DNA from: Virgisporangium aurantiacum
Lineage (GTDB): Bacteria > Actinomycetota > Actinomycetes > Mycobacteriales > Micromonosporaceae
NCBI RefSeq assembly: GCF_016863635.1
Contig: NZ_BOPG01000078.1
Span: 1 to 64,000 of the forward strand
Length of the DNA: 64,000 bases
Direction: 5' to 3'
This document shows positions 37,001 through 43,646 of this stretch, piece by piece; within the stretch, counting starts at the first letter, position 1, and each line of letters begins with the position of its first letter. The translations under genes and the position numbers were made by a program. The notes under the pieces are model-generated. The model saw only the letters and a program-made list of their open reading frames with translations, was not told where the DNA came from and did no database searches.

Positions 37001-39514
37001 CAGGCTGGCCCCGTGGTCGAACCGGCGGGCGCGCCGGTCGGCGGCGACCTGGTCGAGTGCCCGCATCACCACCCGGTTCCACCCGCCGAGGTCGCGCATC
37101 GCGGTGGGATCGGCCGCGACGAACGCGCTCAGCAGGCCGCCGTCGCCGGGTACCTCCACCGCGTGCTCGATCGCAACGCCCTTCGGCGGGGTGAGCGAGG
37201 CGGTCGACGGACTGCTGGGCAACGCCGTCCCGCGTCCGCGACCCCGGCCCGCGCCGCCACCGCGCGGCGGCGGCAACATTCCGGCCTCCGCGAGGCCGGG
37301 CGCCCGGTCCAGGAGAGCCGCGACGCTACCGCTGACCGGCACCGGCCGCTCGGTCATCGGCCGGCCGTCGGACCCGATCAGCAGCACCCTCGTGTCCGGA
37401 GCGCGCAGCCCGTCGGCCCACGGGTCGTGCGCATCGTCGCCCCAACGCGCCGGCTCGTCGAACCGGCCCGGCTGCTGGGTGTCCACCCAGCGCGGCACGA
37501 CCTTGCCCGAACGCGCGTCCGCCAGCAGCCAGTACGCGTGTCCGCGACCGTGCGGCGGCCGGGTGATGACGAGTGCCATCGCGCCGGGAGTACCAGTGAC
37601 CGTGTTCCACACCGCGTCCGGGTCGCCGACGGTGGAGGCCCGGCCGCCCAGCGCGGACAGCAGCCCGGCGGTACCGGTGGTGACGCTGTCGTCGACCGCC
37701 ACGGTCTGGTTGGTACGGCGGCCGTACACCGCCTCGTACGCGTCCCACGCCCGGACCACGCAGTCGGTCGGCGGCTCGTGCGGGTCGGTCGCCGACGCCG
37801 TGAGCGGATGTGTGCCAGCCGGTGGCGCGGGTACGGCCTCGGCCCGGTGTACGTGGCGCTCCAGGCTGTCGAGACCGCTTCCGGATCCGGCCGCAACGGG
37901 GTCCACAGTGGACGGTGTAGCGGTCGCCCGCTGCTCCACAGTGGACGGCGGGCTCGCGGTCGGCGCCTGATGGGCGGGGTCGTTCGACGCCGGCGGAGGC
38001 ACGGTCGCCTGGTCGTCGCTGCCGTGACCCGGCGGCGGTGTGTCCGGGCCCGACCCGGGCGGTGGTGCGACCGGCGTCGGCCCGGCCTGACCCGGCGCAG
38101 GCTGACCCGGCGCAGGCTGACCCGATCCCGGCGGCGGCGCGACGGGAGTCGGCCCGGGTTGACCCGGTCCGGGCTGGCCTGGCGGCTGAACCGGCGACGC
38201 GCCGGTCTGTGGCGGTGTCGCAACCGGGTTGAGGCCCGCCGGTGGCGGCGCCGTGCGCACGGGCACCGGCGGAACCGGCGACGGCACGGACGAATCCGGC
38301 GACGGCGCCGGCGGAACTGGTGAGGGCGCCACCTGGACCGGCTGGTCCACCGCGTTCGAGTCGTCGAACGGATCGGCGTTCGCGTCCGAGCCGCCCCATT
38401 CGGAGCCGCCGTCGGAGTCGGAGGATCCGGGCCAGCCCAGGCTGAGGAGGGAGTCGGTGTCGGACCAGGCATCGGAGTCGGCGTCGGAGTCCGGACCCAG
38501 CAACGGCTGGGTCTCCGGATCGCCGGAGCCCTGTGACACCGAGTCAAACGCCGAATCAGACGACGAGTCAGCCGGCGAATCGGACGGCGGCGGCCGGTTC
38601 GGACCGTTGTGCGGGCCGAAGACGAGTTTGTTGAAGTAGTCGCCGATCCCCTGCCCCGTCATGTCGAAGCCGGCGCCGATCGCGCCGCTGACGGCGTTCA
38701 TGCCGTCGACGTCCCAGCCCTGGCCCTCGCTGAGCGCGTTGAAGCCGGCGCCCAGGTACTCGGTCAGCGCCGCACCGCTCATCGTGTTGACCTTGTCGAA
38801 CGCACCGCGGAGCCACGGGTTGGTGAGCCGGTTGCCGACGACGTGGCCGAGTCCGTGGAACAGCGGCATGACGAGGGCTTCGGTGGCGCCGCCGATCGCG
38901 CCGCCCTTGAGCGCGTCGTTGAACAGGTCCCAGTCGAAGTTGTCGCGGTGGTTGTTGCGGATCTGGATGGTCTGCACCACGACGTCGATGAAGCCCTCGG
39001 TGGCGGTCTCGAAGATGATCGAGCCGATGACCTCGGTGAGCAGGAACCGCATCCAGGCGTACTGGAGGAACCGGAACGCGGCAACGCGTCCGGCGAGCCA
39101 TGTCATCGCCGAAGCGGGGTTCCAGAACGCGAGGACCGCAGCGATCACGAACGAGGCGAACAGTTCGATCGCTCCCGCGATGATCTGCATCTTCGCGTAC
39201 TCGACCTGGGTGCCCCGGTTGCGCATCGCCTCGGCCATTTCGCGGACCTGGTTCGCCGCCATGCTCAGGTAACCGGGATCGCGCAGGTACTCCTCCATCG
39301 TCGCCAGGAACGCCTCGTGCGACTTGCCGCCGACGCGGTCGCGGACGGTGCGCACGGCGACCTGCAGCAGCGGTCGGATCTCGTCGATGTCCGTGGCGCC
39401 GTTCTTCAGCGCGTCGGCGGCCGCCCACAACTTGTCCTCGTTGGCGCCGAGGAACTTCTCGCCGGTCACCGCGTACAGGAAATTGCCGAGCTCCTCGGAC
39501 ACAGTGAGCGCCAC
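28001..39514 (-). CDS. Giant WXG100-like/Tox-PL protein (3837 aa), putative type VII secreted polymorphic toxin
   Basis: 3837 residues from GTG 39514 (GGGGAG upstream). Residues 1-300: helical WXG100/CpnT-like N-domain (SEELGNFLYAVTGEKFLGAN, MAANQVREMAEAMRNRGTQV) and a hydrophobic stretch (IAGAIELFASFVIAAVLAFW). 300-560: Ser/Asp then Pro/Gly-rich linker. 570-720: papain-like Tox-PL glutamine-deamidase domain with Cys585 (DCVVRAWDAY), His659 (RGHAYWLL) and Asp678 (WVDTQQP). 783-965 and 1226-1407: two homologous OTU-like modules with catalytic Cys replaced, separated by polyproline (about 990-1058). 1480-3150: beta-rich region of unknown fold. 3570-3703: a third OTU-like module. It is divergent from eccC across 136 bp, so it is likely a substrate of that system; no separate immunity gene is obvious. 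Confidence 0.85.
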   Translation of the reverse strand: MALTVSEELGNFLYAVTGEKFLGANEDKLWAAADALKNGATDIDEIRPLLQVAVRTVRDRVGGKSHEAFLATMEEYLRDPGYLSMAANQVREMAEAMRNRGTQVEYAKMQIIAGAIELFASFVIAAVLAFWNPASAMTWLAGRVAAFRFLQYAWMRFLLTEVIGSIIFETATEGFIDVVVQTIQIRNNHRDNFDWDLFNDALKGGAIGGATEALVMPLFHGLGHVVGNRLTNPWLRGAFDKVNTMSGAALTEYLGAGFNALSEGQGWDVDGMNAVSGAIGAGFDMTGQGIGDYFNKLVFGPHNGPNRPPPSDSPADSSSDSAFDSVSQGSGDPETQPLLGPDSDADSDAWSDTDSLLSLGWPGSSDSDGGSEWGGSDANADPFDDSNAVDQPVQVAPSPVPPAPSPDSSVPSPVPPVPVRTAPPPAGLNPVATPPQTGASPVQPPGQPGPGQPGPTPVAPPPGSGQPAPGQPAPGQAGPTPVAPPPGSGPDTPPPGHGSDDQATVPPPASNDPAHQAPTASPPSTVEQRATATPSTVDPVAAGSGSGLDSLERHVHRAEAVPAPPAGTHPLTASATDPHEPPTDCVVRAWDAYEAVYGRRTNQTVAVDDSVTTGTAGLLSALGGRASTVGDPDAVWNTVTGTPGAMALVITRPPHGRGHAYWLLADARSGKVVPRWVDTQQPGRFDEPARWGDDAHDPWADGLRAPDTRVLLIGSDGRPMTERPVPVSGSVAALLDRAPGLAEAGMLPPPRGGGAGRGRGRGTALPSSPSTASLTPPKGVAIEHAVEVPGDGGLLSAFVAADPTAMRDLGGWNRVVMRALDQVAADRRARRFDHGASLTLATQAFEQYLLNRLNALGDPVWQRIGTLVPREELTAAGLRRDARGVRQWARTVIDGRSDTTDPHGALPWLLGEITGRPVRVTTAPDVSHLIRADGDGAAVHLAPRQVAGGTTGGPRVRYDVVVPPTTAEGHTGTPQLPVASSSSAPPTHLSLLPPPPFHPVPPPPPPPPPPPPPPPQQTTVPPPPPPPPPPPTLRMAVPPPAPAAPAQPPPPLPLASPPIRLTAAPDVISFQWRQHRIRPDDVRIANVAQSVASAIRAHRDIASDGSPIEVEIEGGGNGTLGRLQSAIATGGERAWQVRRQLEAEVWRLLRGVDVQVRFVETSRGRRIPGDVPNPTGAYVRFRERRRDVVVRVRSTGWTLESPAAPRPDAPRRVDQETRAAWLAAPMNPADRLPLAGAGAWDLFNAIIMSDPAAVAGLGGWTTQARRELSLAHETRAAGPPPNPAARLDATRLATVRGELINQMRAAISQHIPADLARPLMPLLVANATDDDVRRWFDQALAGRRPQSVAGPHLLRLAGYTLNRAIVTTSPGANPTLAWEHAGGPPMRLIREVHPVNPAVPEFTAWVPPTNQPAPGPNPPGPNPPGPNPPVVTVPIALDPLAYAAGSPRGTLPHIAAAAAEIRRIASINGVPAEQLDQTALSQMLMTHSRHLVGAGVPMVIGEVEFLVKLNPTDPERIVDPSHSTTSPRPVPPPTGPTTQTPAAPAPGQQAVGQPAAGQQAVGQQVPGQPAATEPNATGRARKAGMTKAIEVIQGLFSVGAQSNSRSGPTTSLRGRLAATFSFGIPGALQAAKATVTARFVANASSRTTGTVRDAETGHVEDTRDPATLVAAKATWSIKHRTVANATWADLEPSTVEGQPDSTERLLTWIPDQYLDPPEETVAADVTVPDRPQPTGTHERARLQRTIPETFFSSGMTNLAELSDAMLAQMRQVGLDVRMGSPLRTQALHLLWNLDTHLDKAVNDLDGYEFMLSHRGRFIAQVNVHSRRRSAGRVGVTANKAHIEMVRTAIAGMNTSHTLNQETTVETGLELQFAPKPTSLTARLPYVRFSWFNKDTTSAGRTGLWVMASRYSGPTTGYDAELEHTVTVTARPSRNLLRRNGRGRGAADRRPILPRRLVHPLREATSAPVAGRTLLRLPTADAGLHGFEVPNRPPPPPAPAAPPAAPRPAPMLPEYAKNGRGVGQALVKVERFIVNDLRQGVVQSLQLQGFLPQRMDRPFQRTSVFRYSAKTDSQVANRALLYKAISASGLDSNYNQIHQDGLPVTLRIRHGGPLSWWYLDTARVTIRATPGGGRHGPTPGRYTNEHQIVNLAMGLNSTGYSTGGGRKLAGGFRLRFSPKATPRLKTVGFGPEVDISAEASNSVNNVVNMPKLLEYPGELAEFRLPSDFEVTVEYSSRSRLSFRRWFTAAREMLRTGGMRADATVHMVPHFDVVDTDPNVPAPPPGTQPAVAGQQAAVQQPAAVQQPAPAQPQPALPVRQLPSTPGLTHPSVLRQAAVLHLESQGATELMRRLMPNFGAPGESGDDEINTFVSHTSLLAHLREIIENRYSTDSLFKARLRRDRFGAMSVGGRLGRSTFVGTTTDKYVLGLIQLGLTQAGQTATRSRGIAFAADLGQGGDPPATHVSDLTGTQAPNIRIGTSTSRTLKTTGGRELLELNFQRAYAFRTTVDLTLLGAVEYNAKLWWRTITRGNGTLPDRTMIYVLSEPDALAHYADDRLPLSDEQLHDVMQRYTAGTLHLDNTLAAKILTRWKNNLDQPAPPAPVAPQPAPQQPALYRYARVLADRYRFDGLPIAPGFVGDFVQAFRADAANQQAAVLLARADDALTRAMWTPPYLAENGSQSLGHAGIKELNLTTDVYDLVRRAIDDAEPGLLGREHGNWTDGTSRVYVSLPGADPNAVVGQVQGGIDGLQAALAADRVQPMAEQMLHTEGMTLYLTNPVLWGVNEILEVKLRMSLTPGLTFGDFVPESGNENYGHQYVERTESESVVHSRSAGVGLRMQEDTDGRTPPDNPTPEEQEYFHNERRPNPVQSVGVRAAEGRTRATNQSEQMTAEQTAYDWSGYYPATTDVRLDVTVSRRSTAGRPINNTLAWFRQTVPIGAPKPQTSTGNTAGTITLKMPKGIAETQPFHGPRERPDLAAIPALPGDAYVSATFLDDGVQAARDMLNNALASRSLTERFPGLRRVLPTRTPAWLVAADPRPPLRRALPWLARLFGRSPHLRDSPVVDALFSRFHQAAHVNAAIRPDGFELGDGVFQPGHSSRRANVRMRGSLYNIDVIAPITGAGTGRYAKSNRAASSSLTNEQPNPAVSGSFGVPARVADLDPAHPNATSAAHNYDGVLDSVREATETIGDTAAEAYRREQHGKQLGDSVLVRLTGTFQLTATVTKHGWGILQPTRVPGEYTSRSFSGDVYVQMFTGQVEELRQQLAEEQARDAVDNPLPPATRPPLDRQTTPQVSLTTELARLARDPDAPGVVHPDATARRAAAEIARRVHNRVDRRNVLFLRADEAERTRELEDAIRDWARGHLGQARLDAVERRYHPVGRRDPAVRIDRTTHLINEVNEWHQSQQPIDPATGRPRLVGPLTLPPTAEVIGLDPVEVGRQVARRLGIHVYVEAPPQRRRRGGPALVTTYIEPTGRHFELGTGDAVGRHYALLGAIRDGVRDDVIAERFTRDHLVRLAADRGPFHTAVRDAVDERRNPPAFTPGPPVPLPTTTPQQNREMQRRNLRPGGVPPQPDSWYTLGDDSWFAAYAASEALAANPPQPPRTPRDVRRELAGILRDPARAIPFAARITPNRHSYQYADFLAALDDEIPPRGPMLDRLIAIAPLMLNRHVRTLDTAGHWAPSGPVQPSPLRLVRVGGRYRPLITGAGPAQQVAVPRPQAPQGRPSTQEDRATRQTAVDIVNQEVAPTYPAPERAALELSVYNILRLSRNVAQARAEVRSRVQHPAQWRLAAELVIRHTGFDLPADERDELERQVALILIGGGDAVAVEQQIRTYLG

Positions 39515-39650
39515 AGTCGACTCCCCTCGTCGGGGGGGAACAACGTTTCCGGAGCGCGCCGGTTCACGGACGTGATGAAAATCCGACAGCGTGATCCCGC
39601 GGCCCGATCGGACGTAGTGAGGAGGTCAGTTCCGACCGAGGAGGCGTCGC
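39515..39650. promoter_or_regulatory. Divergent promoter region between the giant gene and eccC
   Basis: 136 bp separate the two GTG starts and must drive both halves of the type VII island. Ribosome sites GGGGAG (minus) and GAGGAGG (plus, 39639 region) flank it. The middle, ACGTGATGAAAATCCGACAG, is the only less GC-rich part; no clear -35/-10 pair stands out. Confidence 0.5.
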
Positions 39651-42600
39651 GTGACCGTGAAGGTGTTCCGGCGGCCGGCCCGCCGTGACGGGCCGGAGGT
39701 GCCGGCGGGCGAGTTCAGCCTGCAGGAGCCACCGGCCATTCCCGACGTGCAGAGCAACGGGCTGCGCAGCGCGATGATGATCCTGCCGATGATGCTGATG
39801 ACCGGCGTGATGGTCATGATGTTCTTCGGGCGTGGCCGGGGCGCGTTGACCTGGGTCATGATGGGCCTGATCGGCGTCGCGACGGCCGGCATGCTGGTCG
39901 GGCAGATGCTGCTCAGCGGCGGGGAGCGCAAGAAACGGGTCGGCGGAGACCGTCGCGACTACCTTCGTTACCTGGGCCAGCAGCGCAAGCGGATCCGCGC
40001 GGTGGTGACGCAGCAGCGGGAGGCGGGGGCGTGGCGCCATCCCGAGCCGGCCGGGCTGTGGGCGGTCGCGATGACCTCGCGCCGGTGGGAGCGCAGGCCG
40101 ACCCACCCCGACTTCCTCGAGCTGCGGGTCGGTACCGGACGGCAGCGGCTCGCGGTGCGCATCGCACCGCTGTCGACCAAGCCGATCGAGGACCTGGAAC
40201 CGTTGTCCGCCAAGTCGTTGCGCCGTTTCATCAACGCGTACTCGACGGTGCCGGACCAACCGGTGGCGCTGCTGCTCTCGCGGTTCAGCGAGATCCGGCT
40301 CACCGGCGAGGCGGACGCGCGTCGGGCGCTGGCCCGTGCGCTGATCGGTCAGCTCGCGACGTTCCACGCGCCGGAGGAGGTGACGATCGCGTTGTGTGTG
40401 GCGGCCGATCGCCGGGGCGACTGGGACTGGGCGAAGTGGTTGCCGCACCTGCAGCACCTGCGCGACCAGGACGGTGCCGGACCGGTCCGGCTCGCCGCCG
40501 ACGGCATGGACACGCTGGAGCGCCTGCTGGGTGAGGAGTTTCAGAACCGGCCGCGGTGGGAGGCCGGCACGACCGCCAGCCGGGACGAGCCGTTCCTGGT
40601 CGTGGTCCGCGACGGCGGTCAGGTCGCCGCGGGCAGCCGGTTGACGTCCGGCGGCTACCGCAACGCGGTTCTGCTCGACCTCAGCGGCGACCCGCCGGCG
40701 ACGACCCCGCGCGAACTGCTGTGGCTCGACATCGCCGAGGGGTGCCTTGAACGGGTGCGCTACGACATGGTGGGCCGGGAGACCCGGTCGGTGCTCGCGA
40801 TCGCCGACGGGCTCAGCATGGCCCGGTCGCACGCGGTCGCACGGATGCTCTCGCCGTACCGGCTGGGGATGGCCAGCGAACCCGCGGCGCAGGCACTGGC
40901 GTCCGACTTCGATCTCGGAACGCTGCTCGGGCTGGGCGATCTGGCCACGCTCGACGTCGACCGGGCGTGGGCGGCCCGGTCGCCGACCGACCGGCTGCGG
41001 GTGCCGATCGGGCTCGACGCCGGCGGCGCGCCGGTCGAGCTGGACATCAAGGAGTCGGCATCGGGCGGCATGGGTCCGCACGGGATGCTGGTCGGCGCCA
41101 CCGGTTCGGGCAAGAGCGAGTTGTTGCGGACCCTCGTGCTCGCCCTCGCCGCCACCCACCCGTCGGAGACCCTCAACTTCGTGCTCGTCGACTTCAAGGG
41201 CGGCGCGACCTTCCTCGGCCTGGAGCAGCTTCCGCACACTTCGGCGGTCATCACCAACCTGTCCGACGAGGTGGCGTTGGTCGGGCGGATGCGCGAGGCG
41301 CTGCACGGCGAGCTGGTCCGCCGGCAGGAGCTGCTGCGGCAGGCCGGCGGGTACAGCTCGGCGCTGGACTACGAGCGCGCGCGGGCACAGGGCGTGCCGC
41401 TGGAGGCGCTGCCGACCCTGTTCGTCGTCGTCGATGAGTTCAGCGAGCTGCTGGCGAGCCACCGCGACTTCATCGACCTGTTCGTGATGATCGGACGGCT
41501 GGGCCGCTCGCTGGCGGTGCACCTGCTGCTGGCCAGCCAGCGGCTCGACGAGGGCCGGATCACCCAGCTGGAGTCGCATCTGTCGTACCGGATCGGGCTG
41601 CGGACGTTCTCGGCGATGGAGTCGCGGGCCGCGATCGGCGTGCCCGACGCGCACGAGCTGCCGTCGCAGCCGGGCAGCGGGATCATCCGCACCGACGTGT
41701 CGACCCTCGTCCGGTTCAAGGCCGCGTACGTGTCCGGCCCGTACCGGCCGAAGTTGGTGCGCACCGACCAGGAGGTCGTGGAGCGGCAGGTGGTCCCGTT
41801 CGGGCTCGACCGCGTCGAGGTGCGCCAGCCGGACCGGACCGCGCGCCCTCAGCCGGCCCCCGAGTCGCCGGAGCGGCCGACGGTCATGTCGGTCGTCGTC
41901 GACCGGCTCGCCGGGCGCGGCGCGCCGGCGCGGCAGATCTGGCTGCCGCCGCTGGATCGTCCGCCCACGCTCGATCAGCTGCTGCCACCGCTGCGACCCG
42001 ACCCCCATGCCGGGCTGCGGGCCGCTGGCTGGCCCGGCAACGGCGCGCTGGTGGTGCCGGTCGGGTTCGTGGACCGCCCGTTCGAACAGGCCCGCGAACT
42101 GCTGCTGGTCGACCTTGCCGGTGTCGGCGGCCACGTCGGTGTCGCGGGCGGTCCGCAGAGCGGCAAGAGCACCCTGCTGCGTGCCCTGATCTGCTCGCTC
42201 GCGCTGACGCACAGCCCGCGCGAGGTCCAGTTCTACTGTCTCGATTTCGGCGGCGGCACGCTCGGCTCGATCGAGTCGCTCCCGCATGTCGGCAGCGTCG
42301 CGGGTCGGCTGAACACCGAACTGGTCAGCCGGACCGTCGCCGAGGTGTCCGCGCTCATCACCGAACGCGAACAGCGCTTCGCCGAACTGGGAATCGACAG
42401 CATGGCCATGTACCGGCGGCGCCGCGCGGAGGGAACGGTCGACGACCCGTACGGTGACGTGTTCCTCGTCGTCGACGGCTGGTTCACACTGCGGCAGGAG
42501 TTCGAGGCGATCGACGCGGTGATCCGGCAGATCGTGGCGCGCGGCCTCAACTTCGGCGTGCACCTGCTGCTCACCGCCGCCCGCTGGTCGGAGGTGCACC

Positions 42601-43646
42601 ACGGCATGCGGGACCAGATCGGCACTCGGCTGGAGTTGCGGCTCGGCGATCCGGTGGACTCGGCGATCGACCTGCGGGCGGCGGCGACGGTACCCCAGGT
42701 GCCCGGCCGCGGAATGACCGCGCAGAAGTACCACTTCCTCGCCGGCCTGCCCCGCATCGACGGCGACACCGATCCGTCCACAGTGGCCGATGGCTCGCGT
42801 GGCCTGGCAGCGGTGGTCGAGGAGTTCTGGGACGGTGACGGTGCGCCGCCCGTGCGCACGCTGCCGGCGGTGCTCGACGCGGTCGGGCTGCCGGCCGCGG
42901 AGGGCGACCTGCGGGTCGTGATCGGCCTCGACGAGGAACAGATGGGTCCGGTCTGGCACGACTTCGAGGCGGTTCCGCACCTGACCGTCATGGGCGACAG
43001 CCGCAGCGGCAAGTCCAACTTCCTGCGGTACGTGGCGACCGCGCTGACCCGCCGGTTCACCCCGCGCGAGGTGCGCATCCTGGCGGTGGACGTGCGGCGC
43101 AGCCTGTACGACGCGATCCCGGAGGAGTACCGGCTGGGCTACTCGGTCTCCGTCGACTCCATTGCGGCGACGGTCGCCGACGCGGTGAACGGGCTACGCA
43201 CCCGGGTGCCCGGGCCGGACGTGACACCCGAGCAGTTGCGGCGCCGCGACTGGTGGTCCGGGCCGCGGCTGTACGTGCTCGTCGACGACTACGACCTGGT
43301 GAGCGGGCACGAGTCGCCGCTGCTGCCGCTCCTGCCGTTCCTGGCACAGGGCACCGACATCGGCCTGCACCTCGTCCTGACCCGGGCGGCGGCCGGCGCC
43401 ATGCGGATGTCGATGGACCCGTTGGTGCGGCGGCTGCAGGAGACCAACAGTCCGGACGTGGTGCTGTCGTGCCCGCCGTCCGAGGGTCCGCTGCTGGGCA
43501 ACACGAAGGCGAAGGTGCTCCCGCCGGGGCGGGCGCTGTTGTGCACGCGGCGCGGCAGCCGGCTCATCCAGACGCCGTTCGTGCCGACGGAGTCCACTGT
43601 GGACGCCGATGAACCGGCGACCGCCGAATCCGTTGTGACGGTGTGA
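39651..43646 (+). CDS. eccC: Type VII secretion FtsK/SpoIIIE-type ATPase EccC (three ATPase domains)
   Basis: 1331 residues from GTG 39651 with GAGGAGG upstream. Two membrane segments near residues 40-85 (MMILPMMLMTGVMVMMFF, WVMMGLIGVATAGMLVG), then three P-loop domains: GATGSGKS (about 482-489), GGPQSGKS (about 832-839) and GDSRSGKS (about 1114-1121). The matching Walker B-like strands are LFVVVDEFSELL, VFLVVDGWFTL and LYVLVDDYDLV. Only the first and third keep an acidic pair; the second has DG. Full single-chain EccC as in Streptomyces and ESX systems: the motor that recognises WXG100 substrates. Its stop overlaps eccD by 4 bp. Confidence 0.96.
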   Translation: MTVKVFRRPARRDGPEVPAGEFSLQEPPAIPDVQSNGLRSAMMILPMMLMTGVMVMMFFGRGRGALTWVMMGLIGVATAGMLVGQMLLSGGERKKRVGGDRRDYLRYLGQQRKRIRAVVTQQREAGAWRHPEPAGLWAVAMTSRRWERRPTHPDFLELRVGTGRQRLAVRIAPLSTKPIEDLEPLSAKSLRRFINAYSTVPDQPVALLLSRFSEIRLTGEADARRALARALIGQLATFHAPEEVTIALCVAADRRGDWDWAKWLPHLQHLRDQDGAGPVRLAADGMDTLERLLGEEFQNRPRWEAGTTASRDEPFLVVVRDGGQVAAGSRLTSGGYRNAVLLDLSGDPPATTPRELLWLDIAEGCLERVRYDMVGRETRSVLAIADGLSMARSHAVARMLSPYRLGMASEPAAQALASDFDLGTLLGLGDLATLDVDRAWAARSPTDRLRVPIGLDAGGAPVELDIKESASGGMGPHGMLVGATGSGKSELLRTLVLALAATHPSETLNFVLVDFKGGATFLGLEQLPHTSAVITNLSDEVALVGRMREALHGELVRRQELLRQAGGYSSALDYERARAQGVPLEALPTLFVVVDEFSELLASHRDFIDLFVMIGRLGRSLAVHLLLASQRLDEGRITQLESHLSYRIGLRTFSAMESRAAIGVPDAHELPSQPGSGIIRTDVSTLVRFKAAYVSGPYRPKLVRTDQEVVERQVVPFGLDRVEVRQPDRTARPQPAPESPERPTVMSVVVDRLAGRGAPARQIWLPPLDRPPTLDQLLPPLRPDPHAGLRAAGWPGNGALVVPVGFVDRPFEQARELLLVDLAGVGGHVGVAGGPQSGKSTLLRALICSLALTHSPREVQFYCLDFGGGTLGSIESLPHVGSVAGRLNTELVSRTVAEVSALITEREQRFAELGIDSMAMYRRRRAEGTVDDPYGDVFLVVDGWFTLRQEFEAIDAVIRQIVARGLNFGVHLLLTAARWSEVHHGMRDQIGTRLELRLGDPVDSAIDLRAAATVPQVPGRGMTAQKYHFLAGLPRIDGDTDPSTVADGSRGLAAVVEEFWDGDGAPPVRTLPAVLDAVGLPAAEGDLRVVIGLDEEQMGPVWHDFEAVPHLTVMGDSRSGKSNFLRYVATALTRRFTPREVRILAVDVRRSLYDAIPEEYRLGYSVSVDSIAATVADAVNGLRTRVPGPDVTPEQLRRRDWWSGPRLYVLVDDYDLVSGHESPLLPLLPFLAQGTDIGLHLVLTRAAAGAMRMSMDPLVRRLQETNSPDVVLSCPPSEGPLLGNTKAKVLPPGRALLCTRRGSRLIQTPFVPTESTVDADEPATAESVVTV

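Larger units (their letters stand above)
21973..43603. repeat. Dispersed palindrome TCCACWGTGGA, seven copies
   Basis: Exact copies start at 21973, 24308, 27196, 34428, 37902, 37935 and 43593; near-copies occur at 34037 and 42777. All exact copies lie inside coding sequence, mostly encoding STV-D/E, on both strands. I found none in 1-21.9 kb or 43.7-64 kb. The palindrome is far more frequent than composition predicts. Confidence 0.75.

Noticed and set aside
39564..42980. 1138-residue open frame opposite eccC
   Set aside because: Low-complexity Arg/Gln/His-rich translation with no domain. It is the antisense shadow of the well-supported eccC gene.
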